From an uncultured Oscillospiraceae bacterium (GTDB taxonomy: Bacteria > Bacillota > Clostridia > Oscillospirales > Oscillospiraceae): 64,000 nucleotides of DNA. The notes below the pieces were generated by a model. That model saw nothing but the letters and a program-made list of their open reading frames with translations, was not told where the DNA came from and ran no database searches. Shown piece after piece: positions 43,128-52,654 of this stretch. Position 1 is the first letter of the stretch. Each line of letters starts with the position of its first letter. The position numbers were made by a program, and so were the translations under genes. Location of the stretch: assembly GCA_910578505.1 (NCBI GenBank), contig CAJTPV010000013.1, positions 13,016-77,015 on the forward strand. The letters run 5' to 3'.

Positions 43128-44153
43128 ATGCGGAAACAGGGAAAATGGAATTTCCTGGCTTTGAGTCTCAGCGGCGTTTTCTGCTTGTCCGCCCTGCTGG
43201 GCATGACGGAGACCGCCCGTGCCGCCGCGCTTGAGGCGGAGACCCTGGTCCCGGTGGGCCACACCATCGGCATTAAACTCTTTGCCGAGGGGGTGATTGT
43301 CATCGGGCTGGCAGAGGTGGAGTCGGAGAGCGGCGTGTCCACCCCCGGCGTGGACTGCGGACTCCAGGTGGGCGACGTGATCGAGGAGGCCAACGGCCAA
43401 TGCGTGGAGAGCTCGGAGCAGTTTGCGCGGATGCTCCAGGACGGCGGCGCGGTGGCGCTGAGCGTGTCCAGGGACGGCCGCGACCTGACGCTGGACGCCC
43501 GGCCCGTCCTGGGCGGGGACGGCACCTACCGGCTGGGCGCATGGATTCGGGACAGCATGGCCGGGATTGGCACCATCACGTTTTATGACCCCTCTACGGG
43601 CGCCTTCGGCGCCCTGGGCCACGGCATTACCGACACCGACACGGGCCTGCTGATGCCCCTGGGAGACGGCTCTGTGATGGACGCCACGGTGAAGGCTGTG
43701 AAACCCGGCGGAGTCGGTGAACCGGGAGAGCTGCGGGGCAGCTTCAACCTGACGCGGGATGTGGGCGAGCTGTACGCCAACACGGACCGGGGGGTATTCG
43801 GCGTGATCGAGAGCCAGGACTTCACCCAGGCGGACCCGGTGCCTGTGGCGCGGTCCGGGGATGTGAAGACCGGCCCGGCGGTGATCCGTGCCAACGTCAG
43901 CGGCGACGGCGTGGAGGAGTTTTCCATCAGGATTGTGCGGGTGCTGGAGGGCGCGGACGTGCAGAACCTGCTGCTGGAGGTCACGGACCCGCAGCTCCTT
44001 CAGCTGACCGGCGGCATTGTGCAGGGGATGAGCGGCTGCCCTATCCTTCAGGACGGGAAGCTGGTGGGCGCGGTGACCCACGTGATGGTCAATGACCCGA
44101 AGAAAGGGTATGGGATCCTGATCGAAAACATGCTGGCGGAAGCGGGACGGTAG
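43128..44153 (+). CDS. spoIVB: SpoIVB peptidase (sporulation signalling)
   Basis: A 341-residue secreted serine peptidase made in the forespore that triggers SpoIVFB and pro-sigma-K processing. Order: N-terminal signal/anchor (about 7-28), PDZ domain (about 35-110, GLQVGDVIEEANGQ), peptidase domain with GIGTITFYDPSTGAFGALGH and the catalytic serine in QGMSGCPILQ (Ser302). It starts at ATG behind GAGGTG; a GTG four codons upstream is possible. spo0A, the usual neighbour, is absent. Confidence 0.9.
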   Translation: MRKQGKWNFLALSLSGVFCLSALLGMTETARAAALEAETLVPVGHTIGIKLFAEGVIVIGLAEVESESGVSTPGVDCGLQVGDVIEEANGQCVESSEQFARMLQDGGAVALSVSRDGRDLTLDARPVLGGDGTYRLGAWIRDSMAGIGTITFYDPSTGAFGALGHGITDTDTGLLMPLGDGSVMDATVKAVKPGGVGEPGELRGSFNLTRDVGELYANTDRGVFGVIESQDFTQADPVPVARSGDVKTGPAVIRANVSGDGVEEFSIRIVRVLEGADVQNLLLEVTDPQLLQLTGGIVQGMSGCPILQDGKLVGAVTHVMVNDPKKGYGILIENMLAEAGR

Positions 44154-44160
44154 CTGAAAT

Positions 44161-44196
44161 AAGAAGAGGGAGCGGCGCAGGCCGCTCCCTCTTCTT
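44161..44196. terminator. Hairpin terminator after spoIVB
   Basis: AAGAAGAGGGAGCGGC pairs perfectly with GCCGCTCCCTCTTCTT (16 pairs, loop GCAG). T-rich ends on both strands are short. Confidence 0.75.
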
Positions 44197-44275
44197 ATCC
44201 GGCGGCGCGGAGCAGGAAGCAGGCGGGAGAGCGCCGCCCGTGGATGGCCGTATTCGTTCGTCTCCGCCTGGTCCG

Positions 44276-44313
44276 CCCAGGAATGCCCGCCCCAGGAATG
44301 CCCCAGGAATGCC
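44276..44313. repeat. Three short direct repeats
   Basis: CCCAGGAATGCC occurs at 44276, 44291 and 44302, directly upstream of the next promoter. It may be a regulator site or simple slippage. Confidence 0.4.
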
Positions 44314-44325
44314 GCCTCTATTTCG

Positions 44326-44354
44326 TTGACTTTGTACAGCAGGAATGGTAAAAT
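44326..44354 (+). promoter_or_regulatory. Promoter of the RlmL-like gene and probably larBC
   Basis: TTGACT, 17 bases, TAAAAT; 31 bases upstream of the ATG. Confidence 0.7.
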
Positions 44355-44385
44355 GGTGGGCATGTATCGAAGAGAGGTGAAAAGA

Positions 44386-45516
44386 ATGCTGACATTTGCC
44401 ATCCCCTGCCTGTTCGGGCTGGAGGGCCTGGTGGGCAGTGAGCTGCGGCGGCTGGAGCTGCGGGACGTACAGGTGGAAAACGGGCGGGCCCTGTGCCGGG
44501 GGACCGCCGCCGACCTGCCGCGGCTGAACATCCATCTGCGCTGCGGGGAGCGGGTGCTGCTCCAGCTGGGCTCCTTCCCCGCCAGGAGCTTTGAGGCGCT
44601 CTTCCAGGGCACGGCCGCCCTGCCCTGGGAGGACTTTATTCCGGCGGACGGCCAGTTTCCGGTGAAGGGCCACGCCCTGGACTCCCAGCTCCACTCCGTG
44701 CCGGACTGCCAGAAAATCATTAAAAAGGCGGCGGCGAAGCGGTTGGGAGAACGGTACGGCCTGGAGAAACTGCCGGAGACCGGGGCAAAGCATCAGATAC
44801 AGTTCGCGATCATGCGGGACCAGTGCTTTCTCTATCTGGACACCTCCGGTCCCGGACTCCATAAGCGGGGGTACCGCGCCGTCGGCGTGGCGGCTCCCCT
44901 GCGGGAGACGCTGGCGGCGGCGATGGTGCAGCTGAGCCGGTACCGGGGCCGGGACCCCTTCCGGGACCCCTTCTGCGGCTCCGGCACCATTGCCATTGAG
45001 GCGGCGCTGATTGCCAAAAACCGTGCGCCGGGCCTGGACCGCTCCTTTGACGCCCAGAAGTGGAAGTGGCTGGACAGCCGCTTCTGGCTGGAGGCCGCCA
45101 GCGAGGCCATGGACGGGGAATTCCACGGCAGCTATGACATCTGGGGTGGCGACATCGACCCCAGAGCCGTCAAAATCGCCCGGGAAAACGCGGTGAAAGC
45201 CGGCGTGGACGATGTGGTGCGCTTCGACATTGCGGACGCCGCCGCCCTGCGCTGCGCGGGGGAGTATGGACAGATCGTCACCAACCCGCCCTATGGGGAG
45301 CGCCTGCTGGAGCGGCAGGAGGCGGAGGCGCTGTACAAAATGTTCGGCGGGGTCTACCGGTCTGTTCCGCCTAAGTGGCGGGTGCTGGTCCTGACCAGCC
45401 ATCCGGATTTTGAAAAAATTTTTGGCCGGAGGGCGGATAAGAAACGAAAATTATACAACGGCATGATAAAATGCGACCTATACCAGTTCAGCCGGGCGCC
45501 GTCCGGCAGCAAGTGA
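44386..45516 (+). CDS. THUMP-domain 23S rRNA guanine-N2 methyltransferase (RlmL/YpsC family)
   Basis: A 376-residue SAM-dependent RNA methyltransferase: N-terminal ferredoxin-like and THUMP region (about 1-155), then a Rossmann domain with FRDPFCGSGTIAIEAALIA (SAM site) and the catalytic VTNPPYGERL. Corresponds to the N-terminal half of E. coli RlmL, which modifies G2445 of 23S rRNA. GAGAGGTG precedes the ATG. larB starts 19 bases later. Confidence 0.9.
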   Translation: MLTFAIPCLFGLEGLVGSELRRLELRDVQVENGRALCRGTAADLPRLNIHLRCGERVLLQLGSFPARSFEALFQGTAALPWEDFIPADGQFPVKGHALDSQLHSVPDCQKIIKKAAAKRLGERYGLEKLPETGAKHQIQFAIMRDQCFLYLDTSGPGLHKRGYRAVGVAAPLRETLAAAMVQLSRYRGRDPFRDPFCGSGTIAIEAALIAKNRAPGLDRSFDAQKWKWLDSRFWLEAASEAMDGEFHGSYDIWGGDIDPRAVKIARENAVKAGVDDVVRFDIADAAALRCAGEYGQIVTNPPYGERLLERQEAEALYKMFGGVYRSVPPKWRVLVLTSHPDFEKIFGRRADKKRKLYNGMIKCDLYQFSRAPSGSK

Positions 45517-45535
45517 AAAAAGTGAAGGAGTGCTT

Positions 45536-46297
45536 ATGAAGGAACAGGAGCTGCTGAACCTGCTGGAGCGCGTCCGCTGCGGCGGCGTGTCCCCGGAGGA
45601 GGCGGCAAAGCAGATCGACCGCCCCGCCTTTGAGGATTTGGGCTACGCGCGGGTGGACCACCAGCGCGCCCGGCGGCAGGGCGCGGCGGAGGTGATTTTC
45701 GGCCAGGGGAAGACGGCGGAACAGATCGAGGGGATCGTCCGGTGCATGATGGACCGGGGTGCGTCCAACATCCTCATCACCCGCCTCTCGGCGGAAAAGG
45801 AGGCGGCGCTGCGGGGAAAATTCCCGTACCGCTACAGCCAAGCCGCCCGCCTGGCCACCGCCAACCCGGCGGAGCAGCCGCTGGCAGGCTCCGTGGCCGT
45901 GGTCTCGGCGGGGACCAGCGACCTGGCGGTATGCGAGGAGGCCGCGCTGACGGCGGAGGCCCTGGGCAGCCGGGTCCAGCGGGTCTATGACGCCGGCGTG
46001 GCCGGGCTGCACCGCCTGCTGGCAGAGCTGGACACCCTGAACCGCGCCCGGTGCATCGTGGCGGTGGCCGGGATGGAGGGGGCTCTGCCCAGCGTGGTGG
46101 GCGGGCTGGTCAGCTGCCCGGTGATCGCCGTCCCCACCAGCGTGGGATATGGGGCCAACCTGGGGGGGCTGGCCGCGCTGCTGGCTATGCTGAACTCCTG
46201 CGCCAGCGGGGTCAGCGTGGTCAATATCGACAACGGCTTTGGCGCGGGATTCCTGGCCAACCGGATCAATCGGATGAAGGGAGTGGAGGAAGAATGA
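45536..46297 (+). CDS. larB: LarB, nickel-pincer cofactor synthesis carboxylase
   Basis: A 253-residue PurE-like protein (C-terminal AIR-carboxylase fold, VVSAGTSDLAVCEEA and PTSVGYGANLGG). LarB carboxylates and hydrolyses nicotinic acid adenine dinucleotide, the first step to the nickel-pincer nucleotide cofactor of LarA-type racemases. ATG with AAGGAG 5 bases upstream. Its stop overlaps the larC start (ATGA). Confidence 0.92.
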   Translation: MKEQELLNLLERVRCGGVSPEEAAKQIDRPAFEDLGYARVDHQRARRQGAAEVIFGQGKTAEQIEGIVRCMMDRGASNILITRLSAEKEAALRGKFPYRYSQAARLATANPAEQPLAGSVAVVSAGTSDLAVCEEAALTAEALGSRVQRVYDAGVAGLHRLLAELDTLNRARCIVAVAGMEGALPSVVGGLVSCPVIAVPTSVGYGANLGGLAALLAMLNSCASGVSVVNIDNGFGAGFLANRINRMKGVEEE

Positions 46298-47532
46298 GGA
46301 CGCTGTATTGGGAGTGCGCCATGGGCGCGGCGGGCGATATGCTGATGGGCTCGCTGTACGAACTGTATATAGAAAAGCAAAAGTTCCTGGATGTTATGAA
46401 TTGCCTGCTTCCCGGTGTGACCCTGGCGGCGGAAGCTGTCACGCGCCAGGGGATTTCCGGTACCCATATGCGGGTACAGATCCACGGGCACGAGGAGGGC
46501 TGCGGCCACCATGACCACCATGACCACCACCATCACCACCGCTCCCCCGCTGACATCGACGCCATGATCGACGGCTTCCCCCTGCCGGAGGCCGTCCGGA
46601 CCAACGCCAAGAGGGTATACCGCTCGATCGCCCAGGCGGAGGCCCTGGCCCACGGCTGCGCGCCGGGGGAGGTGCATTTCCACGAGGTAGGGTCCCTGGA
46701 CGCGGTGATGGACGTGACGGGCGTGTGCTATCTGATGGAGCTTTTAGCGCCGGAGGCGGTGCTGGCCTCCCCGGTGGCGGTGGGCAGCGGGACGGTGTCC
46801 ACCGCCCACGGCCTTCTGCCGGTGCCCGCTCCCGCCACCGCCAGACTGCTGGAGGGCATCCCCGTAACAGCCGGTGAAATTGCGGCGGAGCTGTGTACGC
46901 CCACCGGCGCGGCGCTGCTGAAGCGCTTCGCCGGCAGCTTCGGCCCCATGCCGGCGGGCACTGTGCTGGGCTGCGGCTACGGCTGCGGAACAAAGGATTT
47001 TGCGCGGGCCAACTGCGTGCGGGCTTTTTTGCTGGAAACAGCGGCAGAGGCGGCGGGCCCCAACGACGCGGTGACAGAGCTGAAAGCCAACCTGGACGAC
47101 ATGACCGGCGAGGCCCTGGGCTTCGCCATGGAGCGGCTGCTGGAGGCCGGGGCGCTGGATGTGTCCTATGTCCCGCTGCAGATGAAGAAGAACCGGCCGG
47201 GGGTTCTGCTGCTGTGCCTGTGCCGCCCTGCCGACGCGGACCGGCTGGCCAGGGAGATCCTGGCGCACACCAGCACCTTCGGCGTGCGGCGCACGGACTG
47301 CTCCCGGTACGCCCTGACGGTGGAAAAGGAGACGGTGGAGACGGCGTTCGGCCCGATTTCCTGTAAGACCGGTTCCGGCTACGGCGTGACGAAGCGGAAG
47401 CCGGAGTATGAGGATGCCGCCGCCGCGGCAAGGGAGGGCGGCGCGGCGCTGGAGACGGTGCGGGAGGCCGCTCGGATGGGAGAAAGGAGAGCAGACAATG
47501 CTGCCGGAAAGAAAACTGCTGACCTTAATTGA
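46294..47532 (+). CDS. larC: LarC, nickel insertion protein for the pincer cofactor
   Basis: A 412-residue protein. N-terminal MRTLYWECAMGAAGDML is the family start; a histidine-rich stretch at about 68-82 (HHDHHDHHHHHRS) probably binds nickel; the C-terminal part contains ELKANLDDMTGEALGFAME. In Lactobacillus plantarum LarC is made by frameshifting between two frames; here it is one continuous frame. The CTP-dependent cyclometallase acts after LarB and LarE. Neither larE nor larA is in the window. Its last 35 bases overlap the Uma2 gene. Confidence 0.92.
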   Translation: MRTLYWECAMGAAGDMLMGSLYELYIEKQKFLDVMNCLLPGVTLAAEAVTRQGISGTHMRVQIHGHEEGCGHHDHHDHHHHHRSPADIDAMIDGFPLPEAVRTNAKRVYRSIAQAEALAHGCAPGEVHFHEVGSLDAVMDVTGVCYLMELLAPEAVLASPVAVGSGTVSTAHGLLPVPAPATARLLEGIPVTAGEIAAELCTPTGAALLKRFAGSFGPMPAGTVLGCGYGCGTKDFARANCVRAFLLETAAEAAGPNDAVTELKANLDDMTGEALGFAMERLLEAGALDVSYVPLQMKKNRPGVLLLCLCRPADADRLAREILAHTSTFGVRRTDCSRYALTVEKETVETAFGPISCKTGSGYGVTKRKPEYEDAAAAAREGGAALETVREAARMGERRADNAAGKKTADLN

Positions 47533-48061
47533 TTTGGATGCTATCGACGATGACCACCGGTATGAGCTGATTGACGGTGATCTGTACCTGCTGGCCGCCC
47601 CAGCGCCGCCCCATGTGCTGGTCAGTTCGAGATTGCTGAAAAAAATACAGAGCTATTTGGGGAACGGACGCTGCGAGGCGTTCCACGCGCCGGCTGACGT
47701 ATATCTCTTTAATCGGCCAGGGGATCCCGATAGCGACATCACCACCGTCGTGCAGCCGGATCTTTTCGTGGTCTGCGACTCCCAACAGATCGGGAAGCAG
47801 GGCTTTTACGGGCCGCCTACGCTGGTGGTCGAGATCCTCTCGCCGTCCACTGCCGGTATAGACCGGTTCATCAAATACGAGAAATACCAGCGGGCCGGCG
47901 TGCAGGAATACTGGATCGTGGACCCACAGCACAGGATCGTCAGCGTCTACACGCTGACCGACGGGCGCTATGGCGGGGGCGTGGCCTACAGCGGCACGCT
48001 GTGCTCCGGCGTCTTCCCCGGCCTGGAGGTCCCTTTGAGCGAAATCTTCCCGGAGTCATAA
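47498..48061 (+). CDS. Uma2-family (DUF820) putative restriction-type endonuclease
   Basis: A 187-residue PD-(D/E)xK-fold protein: VQPDLFVVCD, PTLVVEILSPST and KYEKYQRAGVQEYWIVDP carry the expected Asp, Glu and Lys. Such proteins are very numerous in some bacteria and their function is largely unknown; DNA cleavage is inferred from the fold. The ATG behind AAAGGAG lies inside the end of larC. Confidence 0.85.
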   Translation: MLPERKLLTLIDLDAIDDDHRYELIDGDLYLLAAPAPPHVLVSSRLLKKIQSYLGNGRCEAFHAPADVYLFNRPGDPDSDITTVVQPDLFVVCDSQQIGKQGFYGPPTLVVEILSPSTAGIDRFIKYEKYQRAGVQEYWIVDPQHRIVSVYTLTDGRYGGGVAYSGTLCSGVFPGLEVPLSEIFPES

Positions 48062-48111
48062 AAATAAATAATAACCTGTTGCAAATTTGTAACAACTTTT
48101 TTCCCAGTCTG

Positions 48112-48120
48112 TGCTATAAT
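48112..48120 (+). promoter_or_regulatory. Extended -10 promoter of the SLH protein gene
   Basis: TGC followed by TATAAT. The -35 region is poor (ACAACT at 17 bases). The AT-rich tract TTGCAAATTTGTAACAAC just upstream may act as an UP-like element. Confidence 0.5.
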
Positions 48121-48179
48121 GACACAGGCCTGCCGCGGACAGCCCCGCGGTAAAAATCCTAATCAGGAGGTTCCACACG

Positions 48180-50939
48180 ATGAAACAGAAGAACAGATTA
48201 CTGGCCGGGCTGCTGGCCGCGGCCTTGATGCTCGCCCTGATCCCCAGCGCCTACGCGGCCCAGGACCGCTGCCCCACCTGCGGCGGGCCCAACGGCACCT
48301 GCACGGTCATCAAGGAGGCCAACTGCCACGAGGAGGGCGTTGAGGAGTACATCTGCCTCAATGACACCTGTCCCCAGTACCGGCAGTCCCAGCTGCGCAA
48401 GCTGGAGCGCAGCCCGGATTACCACGACGCCATCTATACCGACAACGGCGATGGCACCCACTCCGGGATCTGCAGCCACCACGCCTCCCCCATCACTGTG
48501 CAGCGCGAGCGGCACACCTACTCCAACGGACTGTGCACCAAGTGCCGCGCCGTGGACTACAGCTCGGTCAACATCTCCCTGCCGGAAAACCCGGTGGTCT
48601 ACGCCGCCCTGGACGACACCTCCGCCGTCCTCTCCCTCAGCGACGTGAGCCTGTCCATCGGCAGCGCCGATATCACCGCGGAATACGACTTCTCCTACAA
48701 CTGGTACTACCAGGGCAAGCTGGTGGGCAGCGACAAGACCTACACCCTGCCCGCCGACATCACCGGCAAGGAGGGCTCCTATAAATATGTGTGCTTCGTG
48801 ATGGCTGTGCCCAAAAACAGCCTGACCACCCAGCCGGTCAGCGGCTCCTGCACCGTCACCGTGCGGGTGCAGGACCTGATCACCGCCTACGCGGCTGTGG
48901 GCCGCGGCGACAAGTTCCTCTACCTGGGCGACCGGGACAGCCAGTCCTCCCAGTCCGTGGAGGAGCAGATCTATGAGGCCGTCTACAGCGCCTCGGACAG
49001 CCACCCGGACTACGTGATCTTCAACAACACCGCCTCCACCACGAAGGCCGGCGCCCTGGACGTGGTCACCGGGGACAGACGCTACTACTTTGACCCCTCC
49101 ACCTCCAGCCAGTACGCCCTGAAGGACGTGGCCTTCCGGCCCAGCGGCGACGCCACCGGCACCTATACCATCGGCTTTTCCGCCTACGACACCAGGGGCA
49201 AGGAGTATGCCGGCGTGCTGAGCATCACGGTGGGTCAGTACGCCGGGGATATGGACATCCTCTACACCACCTCCAGAGATACCGCCCTGAAGCTGTCCGC
49301 GGCGGCCTTTGAGGACTTCTGGCTGGACGCCTATAACCGGGGCTCCCTGACCTGGGTCCGCTTTACCCAGCTCCCCGCCGCCGCCGAGGGCAGCCTCTAT
49401 GTGGACTACACCTCCGCCGACCGCCCCGGCACCCGCGTGCGGGCCGGCGACACCTTCTATAAGGACCCTGGCCGCAATCAGTACGGCATCGGCGATGTGA
49501 CCTTCGTGGCCGGTGCGCGGCAGTCCGGCTATGTGGTGGTCCCCTTTGAGGCCTACGGCGAGAACAATGCCGGCCGCCAGATCTATCTGGACGGCAGCAT
49601 GTATATCCTGGTCAGCGACGGCACGGCGGCGGATATCACCTGCCGGGTCTCCGCCGGCGGCACTTACGCCTTCAACGAGGCGGACTTCCTCTCCGTCTAC
49701 CAGACCGCCACCGGCAGCAAGGGCTCCGGCTTCAGCATCCAGCTGAGCGGCGTGCCCGCCAACGGCGCGCTCTATGTGGGCTACACCGCCTCCGGACGGG
49801 GCACCAAGCTCACCGCCGCCAACGTGGCCGGCAGGCCCTTCTACTACAGCGGCGCCCGCGGCGACCTCATCCGGGATCTCACCTACGTCCCCGGCAGCAG
49901 CCTGGCGGACACGGTCAGCTATCTGGCCTACGACTCCCAGGGGAAGCTGCTCTATTCCGGCAAAATTGTTTTCACCGTTGGCGAGCTGGCGGTGAACTAT
50001 ACCTCCGCCGCCGCAGGCGTGAATTTCAAGGCCAGCGACTTTGAAAAGCTGCTGGGCGCCACCGGCAAGCTCTCCACCGTCTCCTTTACGCCCCCTGCCG
50101 CCGCTTCCGGCACCCTGTACTACGGCCGCTCCGGAACCAGCGCAGGCACCGCCATCACCAGCGACAGCGTCTGGTACAGCGTGTCCACGGCCAACACCGG
50201 CGTCAACGCCCTGAGCATGGACAACGTCACCTTCGTCCCCAGAGCCGGCTTCAGCGGCACGGTCAACATCCCCTTTACCGCCTATGACGCCGGCAACAGC
50301 AAGGTCACCGGCACCGTGCACATCACCGTCAGCGCCCCCACAACTACCAATCCGGGAACCACGACGGATCCCGGCAATACCACCAAGCCCAGCTATACCG
50401 TCAGCTTCCCGGACGTGCCCAACACCACCGGCAACGCCTGGTACTACACAGCGGTGATGGATCTGGCCCAGGCCGGCGTCATCGGCGGGCGCAGCGACGG
50501 GAAGTTCTATCCCAACGACGCGGTGACCTACGGCGAGGCCCTGAAGATGATCATGCTGGCCACCGGCTATACAGAGCAGGCCCCCACGGGCAACCACTGG
50601 GCCAGCGGATACATGAGCCGGGCCGTGACCGACAAGCTGCTGCCCAAGAGCGTGGACCCGGACCGGAAAATCAGCCGGTACACCATCGCCGAGGTGGCCG
50701 CCAAGGCCCTGCGCCTGCCGGTGTCCGCCGTACAGACCACCGCCTTTGACGACATGGCGGCCAGCGAGGCCTCCGCCCCCTATGTCATGGCCCTCTATAC
50801 CGCCGGCATCGTCAACGGCTCCAAGGATGAGGCGGGCAAGGTGAACTTCAAGGGCACCTTTGCCATCCGCCGCTGCGAGATGTCCGTCATCATCTGGCGC
50901 ATCAACAACTACAACCGCACCGGCAGCGCGGCGGGCTGA
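48180..50939 (+). CDS. SLH-domain surface protein with four repeated beta modules
   Basis: A 919-residue secreted protein: signal peptide (1-26, ends PSAYA), a cysteine/histidine-rich head (about 27-125, CPTCGGPNGTC... and CSHHAS... CTKC) that may bind metal, an Ig-like segment (about 130-235), four modules of about 115 residues (about 240-720) each ending in an F..YD..G....G.I.ITVG-like strand, a Thr/Pro linker, and three SLH domains (about 745-915). SLH domains attach it to the wall polymer. It is probably a structural S-layer or adhesion component. AGGAGG precedes the ATG. Confidence 0.8.
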   Translation: MKQKNRLLAGLLAAALMLALIPSAYAAQDRCPTCGGPNGTCTVIKEANCHEEGVEEYICLNDTCPQYRQSQLRKLERSPDYHDAIYTDNGDGTHSGICSHHASPITVQRERHTYSNGLCTKCRAVDYSSVNISLPENPVVYAALDDTSAVLSLSDVSLSIGSADITAEYDFSYNWYYQGKLVGSDKTYTLPADITGKEGSYKYVCFVMAVPKNSLTTQPVSGSCTVTVRVQDLITAYAAVGRGDKFLYLGDRDSQSSQSVEEQIYEAVYSASDSHPDYVIFNNTASTTKAGALDVVTGDRRYYFDPSTSSQYALKDVAFRPSGDATGTYTIGFSAYDTRGKEYAGVLSITVGQYAGDMDILYTTSRDTALKLSAAAFEDFWLDAYNRGSLTWVRFTQLPAAAEGSLYVDYTSADRPGTRVRAGDTFYKDPGRNQYGIGDVTFVAGARQSGYVVVPFEAYGENNAGRQIYLDGSMYILVSDGTAADITCRVSAGGTYAFNEADFLSVYQTATGSKGSGFSIQLSGVPANGALYVGYTASGRGTKLTAANVAGRPFYYSGARGDLIRDLTYVPGSSLADTVSYLAYDSQGKLLYSGKIVFTVGELAVNYTSAAAGVNFKASDFEKLLGATGKLSTVSFTPPAAASGTLYYGRSGTSAGTAITSDSVWYSVSTANTGVNALSMDNVTFVPRAGFSGTVNIPFTAYDAGNSKVTGTVHITVSAPTTTNPGTTTDPGNTTKPSYTVSFPDVPNTTGNAWYYTAVMDLAQAGVIGGRSDGKFYPNDAVTYGEALKMIMLATGYTEQAPTGNHWASGYMSRAVTDKLLPKSVDPDRKISRYTIAEVAAKALRLPVSAVQTTAFDDMAASEASAPYVMALYTAGIVNGSKDEAGKVNFKGTFAIRRCEMSVIIWRINNYNRTGSAAG

Positions 50940-50971
50940 GAGGCGCGGACTGATAAGGAGAACAACCGTCT

Positions 50972-52588
50972 ATGGAACAGATATACGTCACCGGGCACAG
51001 GAACCCGGACACGGACTCCGTGGTCTCCGCCATGGCCTACGCGGCCCTGCGCAACGCCGTGGGCGACCGCCAGTATGTGGCCGCCCGCCTGGGCCACCTC
51101 AGCGACGAGACCAAGCTGATCCTCAACCGCTTCGGCTTTGAGCCCCCCCTCTTTATCAAGAATATGCGCACCCAGGTACAGGATCTGGACTTTGACGTGC
51201 CCCCCATTCTCCACGAGGCCGTCACCGTGGGCCGGGCCTGGGCGGCGCTGGAGGAGGACCACCAGATCTCCGCCATCCCCGTCACCGACGACGAGGGCCA
51301 CCTGAAGGGCATGATGTCCGCCGGGGATATCGCGGGGTATGATATGCGCACCATCGAGGACCCCACGCTGCGGAAGGTGCCTTTGTTCAACCTGCTCAGC
51401 GTGCTGGAGGGCCAGCTGCTCAGCGAGGGCACGGATATGGTCACCACCATCTCCGGCGAGGTGATCCTGGCCCTGCCCCAGGGTACGGAGCTGCCCCCCT
51501 TCCGGCAGAAGGACACCATCCTCATCTGCGGCCACCAGCCGGAGATGCTGCGAAAGGCCCTGGAGTACGGCGTGGCCTGCGTCATCCTCTGCCAGGCGGA
51601 GCTGCCGGAGGAGCTGCGCCCCGCCGCCCAGAGCACCTGCATCATCTCCACCCCCTTTGACAGCTACCGGGCCGTGCGCCGCATCTTCCACGCCATCCCC
51701 ATCAAGCGGGTGGCCCGGAAGACGGAGCTGCAGTCGTTCCACCTGGAGGACTATATTGACGACGTGCAGGAGGAGGTGCTCCAGAGCCGCTACCGCAGCT
51801 ATCCCATTCTGGACAGCCAGGAGAAGGTGGTGGGCACCCTCTCCCGGTACCACCTCATCAAGCCCCGGCGGAAAAAGGTGGTGCTGGTGGATCACAACGA
51901 GGCCTCCCAGTCCGTGCCCGGTCTGGAGCAGACCGACGTGCTGGAGATCATCGACCACCACCGGCTGGCGGATATCCAGACCAAGAACCCCATCTATTTC
52001 CGCAATGAGCCGGTGGGCAGCACCACCACCATTGTGGCGGGCATGTATCAGGAGCGGGGGCTGATGCCCTCCGGCAAGCTGGCGGGGCTGATGGCCGCGG
52101 CCATCCTCTCGGACACGGTCATGTTCAAGTCCCCCACCTGTACGGCCCGGGACAGGAAGATGGCGGAGCGCATGGCCTATATCGCCGACATCTCTTTGGA
52201 CGAGCTGGGGCGGGAGATCTTCTCCGCCTCCGCGCCGGAGGACAGGCCGGCCAGAGACCTGCTGTTTACGGATTTCAAGGAATTCCATATCGCGGGCCAC
52301 AACTTTGCCGTCAGCCAGATCACCTGCGTGGACTCGGACCGCCACCTGAAGCGGAAGGACGAGTTCCTCGCGCTGATGGAGGAGGCCAAGGCGGAACACG
52401 GCTACAGCATGATGCTGCTGATGCTGACGGACGTGCTGCTGGAGGGCAGCAAGGTGCTGTGCCTGGGCGGCGAGGATACGTTCCGCCAGGCGTTCAACGT
52501 GGAGCTGAAGGATCACGAGGCGTTTCTGCCCCGGATCATGTCGCGGAAAAAGCAGATCATCCCCATGCTGTCGGCCCTCTGGGGCTGA
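50972..52588 (+). CDS. Manganese-dependent inorganic pyrophosphatase with CBS and DRTGG regulatory domains
   Basis: A 538-residue family II pyrophosphatase. N-terminal DHH motifs GHRNPDTDSV; an inserted regulatory region of CBS (about 65-125), DRTGG-like (about 150-240) and second CBS (about 245-300); then LVDHNEASQSVPGLEQTDVL, IDHHRLAD and the DHHA2 part with MFKSPTCTARD. CBS-pyrophosphatases hydrolyse PPi under control of adenine nucleotides (AMP/ADP inhibit, diadenosine polyphosphates activate). ATG behind AAGGAG. 32 bases after the SLH gene stop. Confidence 0.9.
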   Translation: MEQIYVTGHRNPDTDSVVSAMAYAALRNAVGDRQYVAARLGHLSDETKLILNRFGFEPPLFIKNMRTQVQDLDFDVPPILHEAVTVGRAWAALEEDHQISAIPVTDDEGHLKGMMSAGDIAGYDMRTIEDPTLRKVPLFNLLSVLEGQLLSEGTDMVTTISGEVILALPQGTELPPFRQKDTILICGHQPEMLRKALEYGVACVILCQAELPEELRPAAQSTCIISTPFDSYRAVRRIFHAIPIKRVARKTELQSFHLEDYIDDVQEEVLQSRYRSYPILDSQEKVVGTLSRYHLIKPRRKKVVLVDHNEASQSVPGLEQTDVLEIIDHHRLADIQTKNPIYFRNEPVGSTTTIVAGMYQERGLMPSGKLAGLMAAAILSDTVMFKSPTCTARDRKMAERMAYIADISLDELGREIFSASAPEDRPARDLLFTDFKEFHIAGHNFAVSQITCVDSDRHLKRKDEFLALMEEAKAEHGYSMMLLMLTDVLLEGSKVLCLGGEDTFRQAFNVELKDHEAFLPRIMSRKKQIIPMLSALWG

Positions 52589-52654
52589 CGGCCCGGCAGG
52601 CGAAAGCGGCTGGACGGACGGTCCCCATACCCGGAAAGGATAAGGTTGGCAAGC

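Noticed and set aside
44276..44313. CRISPR-like array
   Set aside because: Only three 12-base repeats with spacing of 11-15 bases; no spacers and no cas genes.
46294..47532. Programmed frameshift in larC as in Lactobacillus
   Set aside because: Here both LarC parts are in one continuous frame, so no recoding is needed.
48198..50597. 799-codon minus-strand open frame over the SLH gene
   Set aside because: Gly/Ala/Val-rich shadow of a gene with a clear signal peptide and SLH domains on the plus strand.
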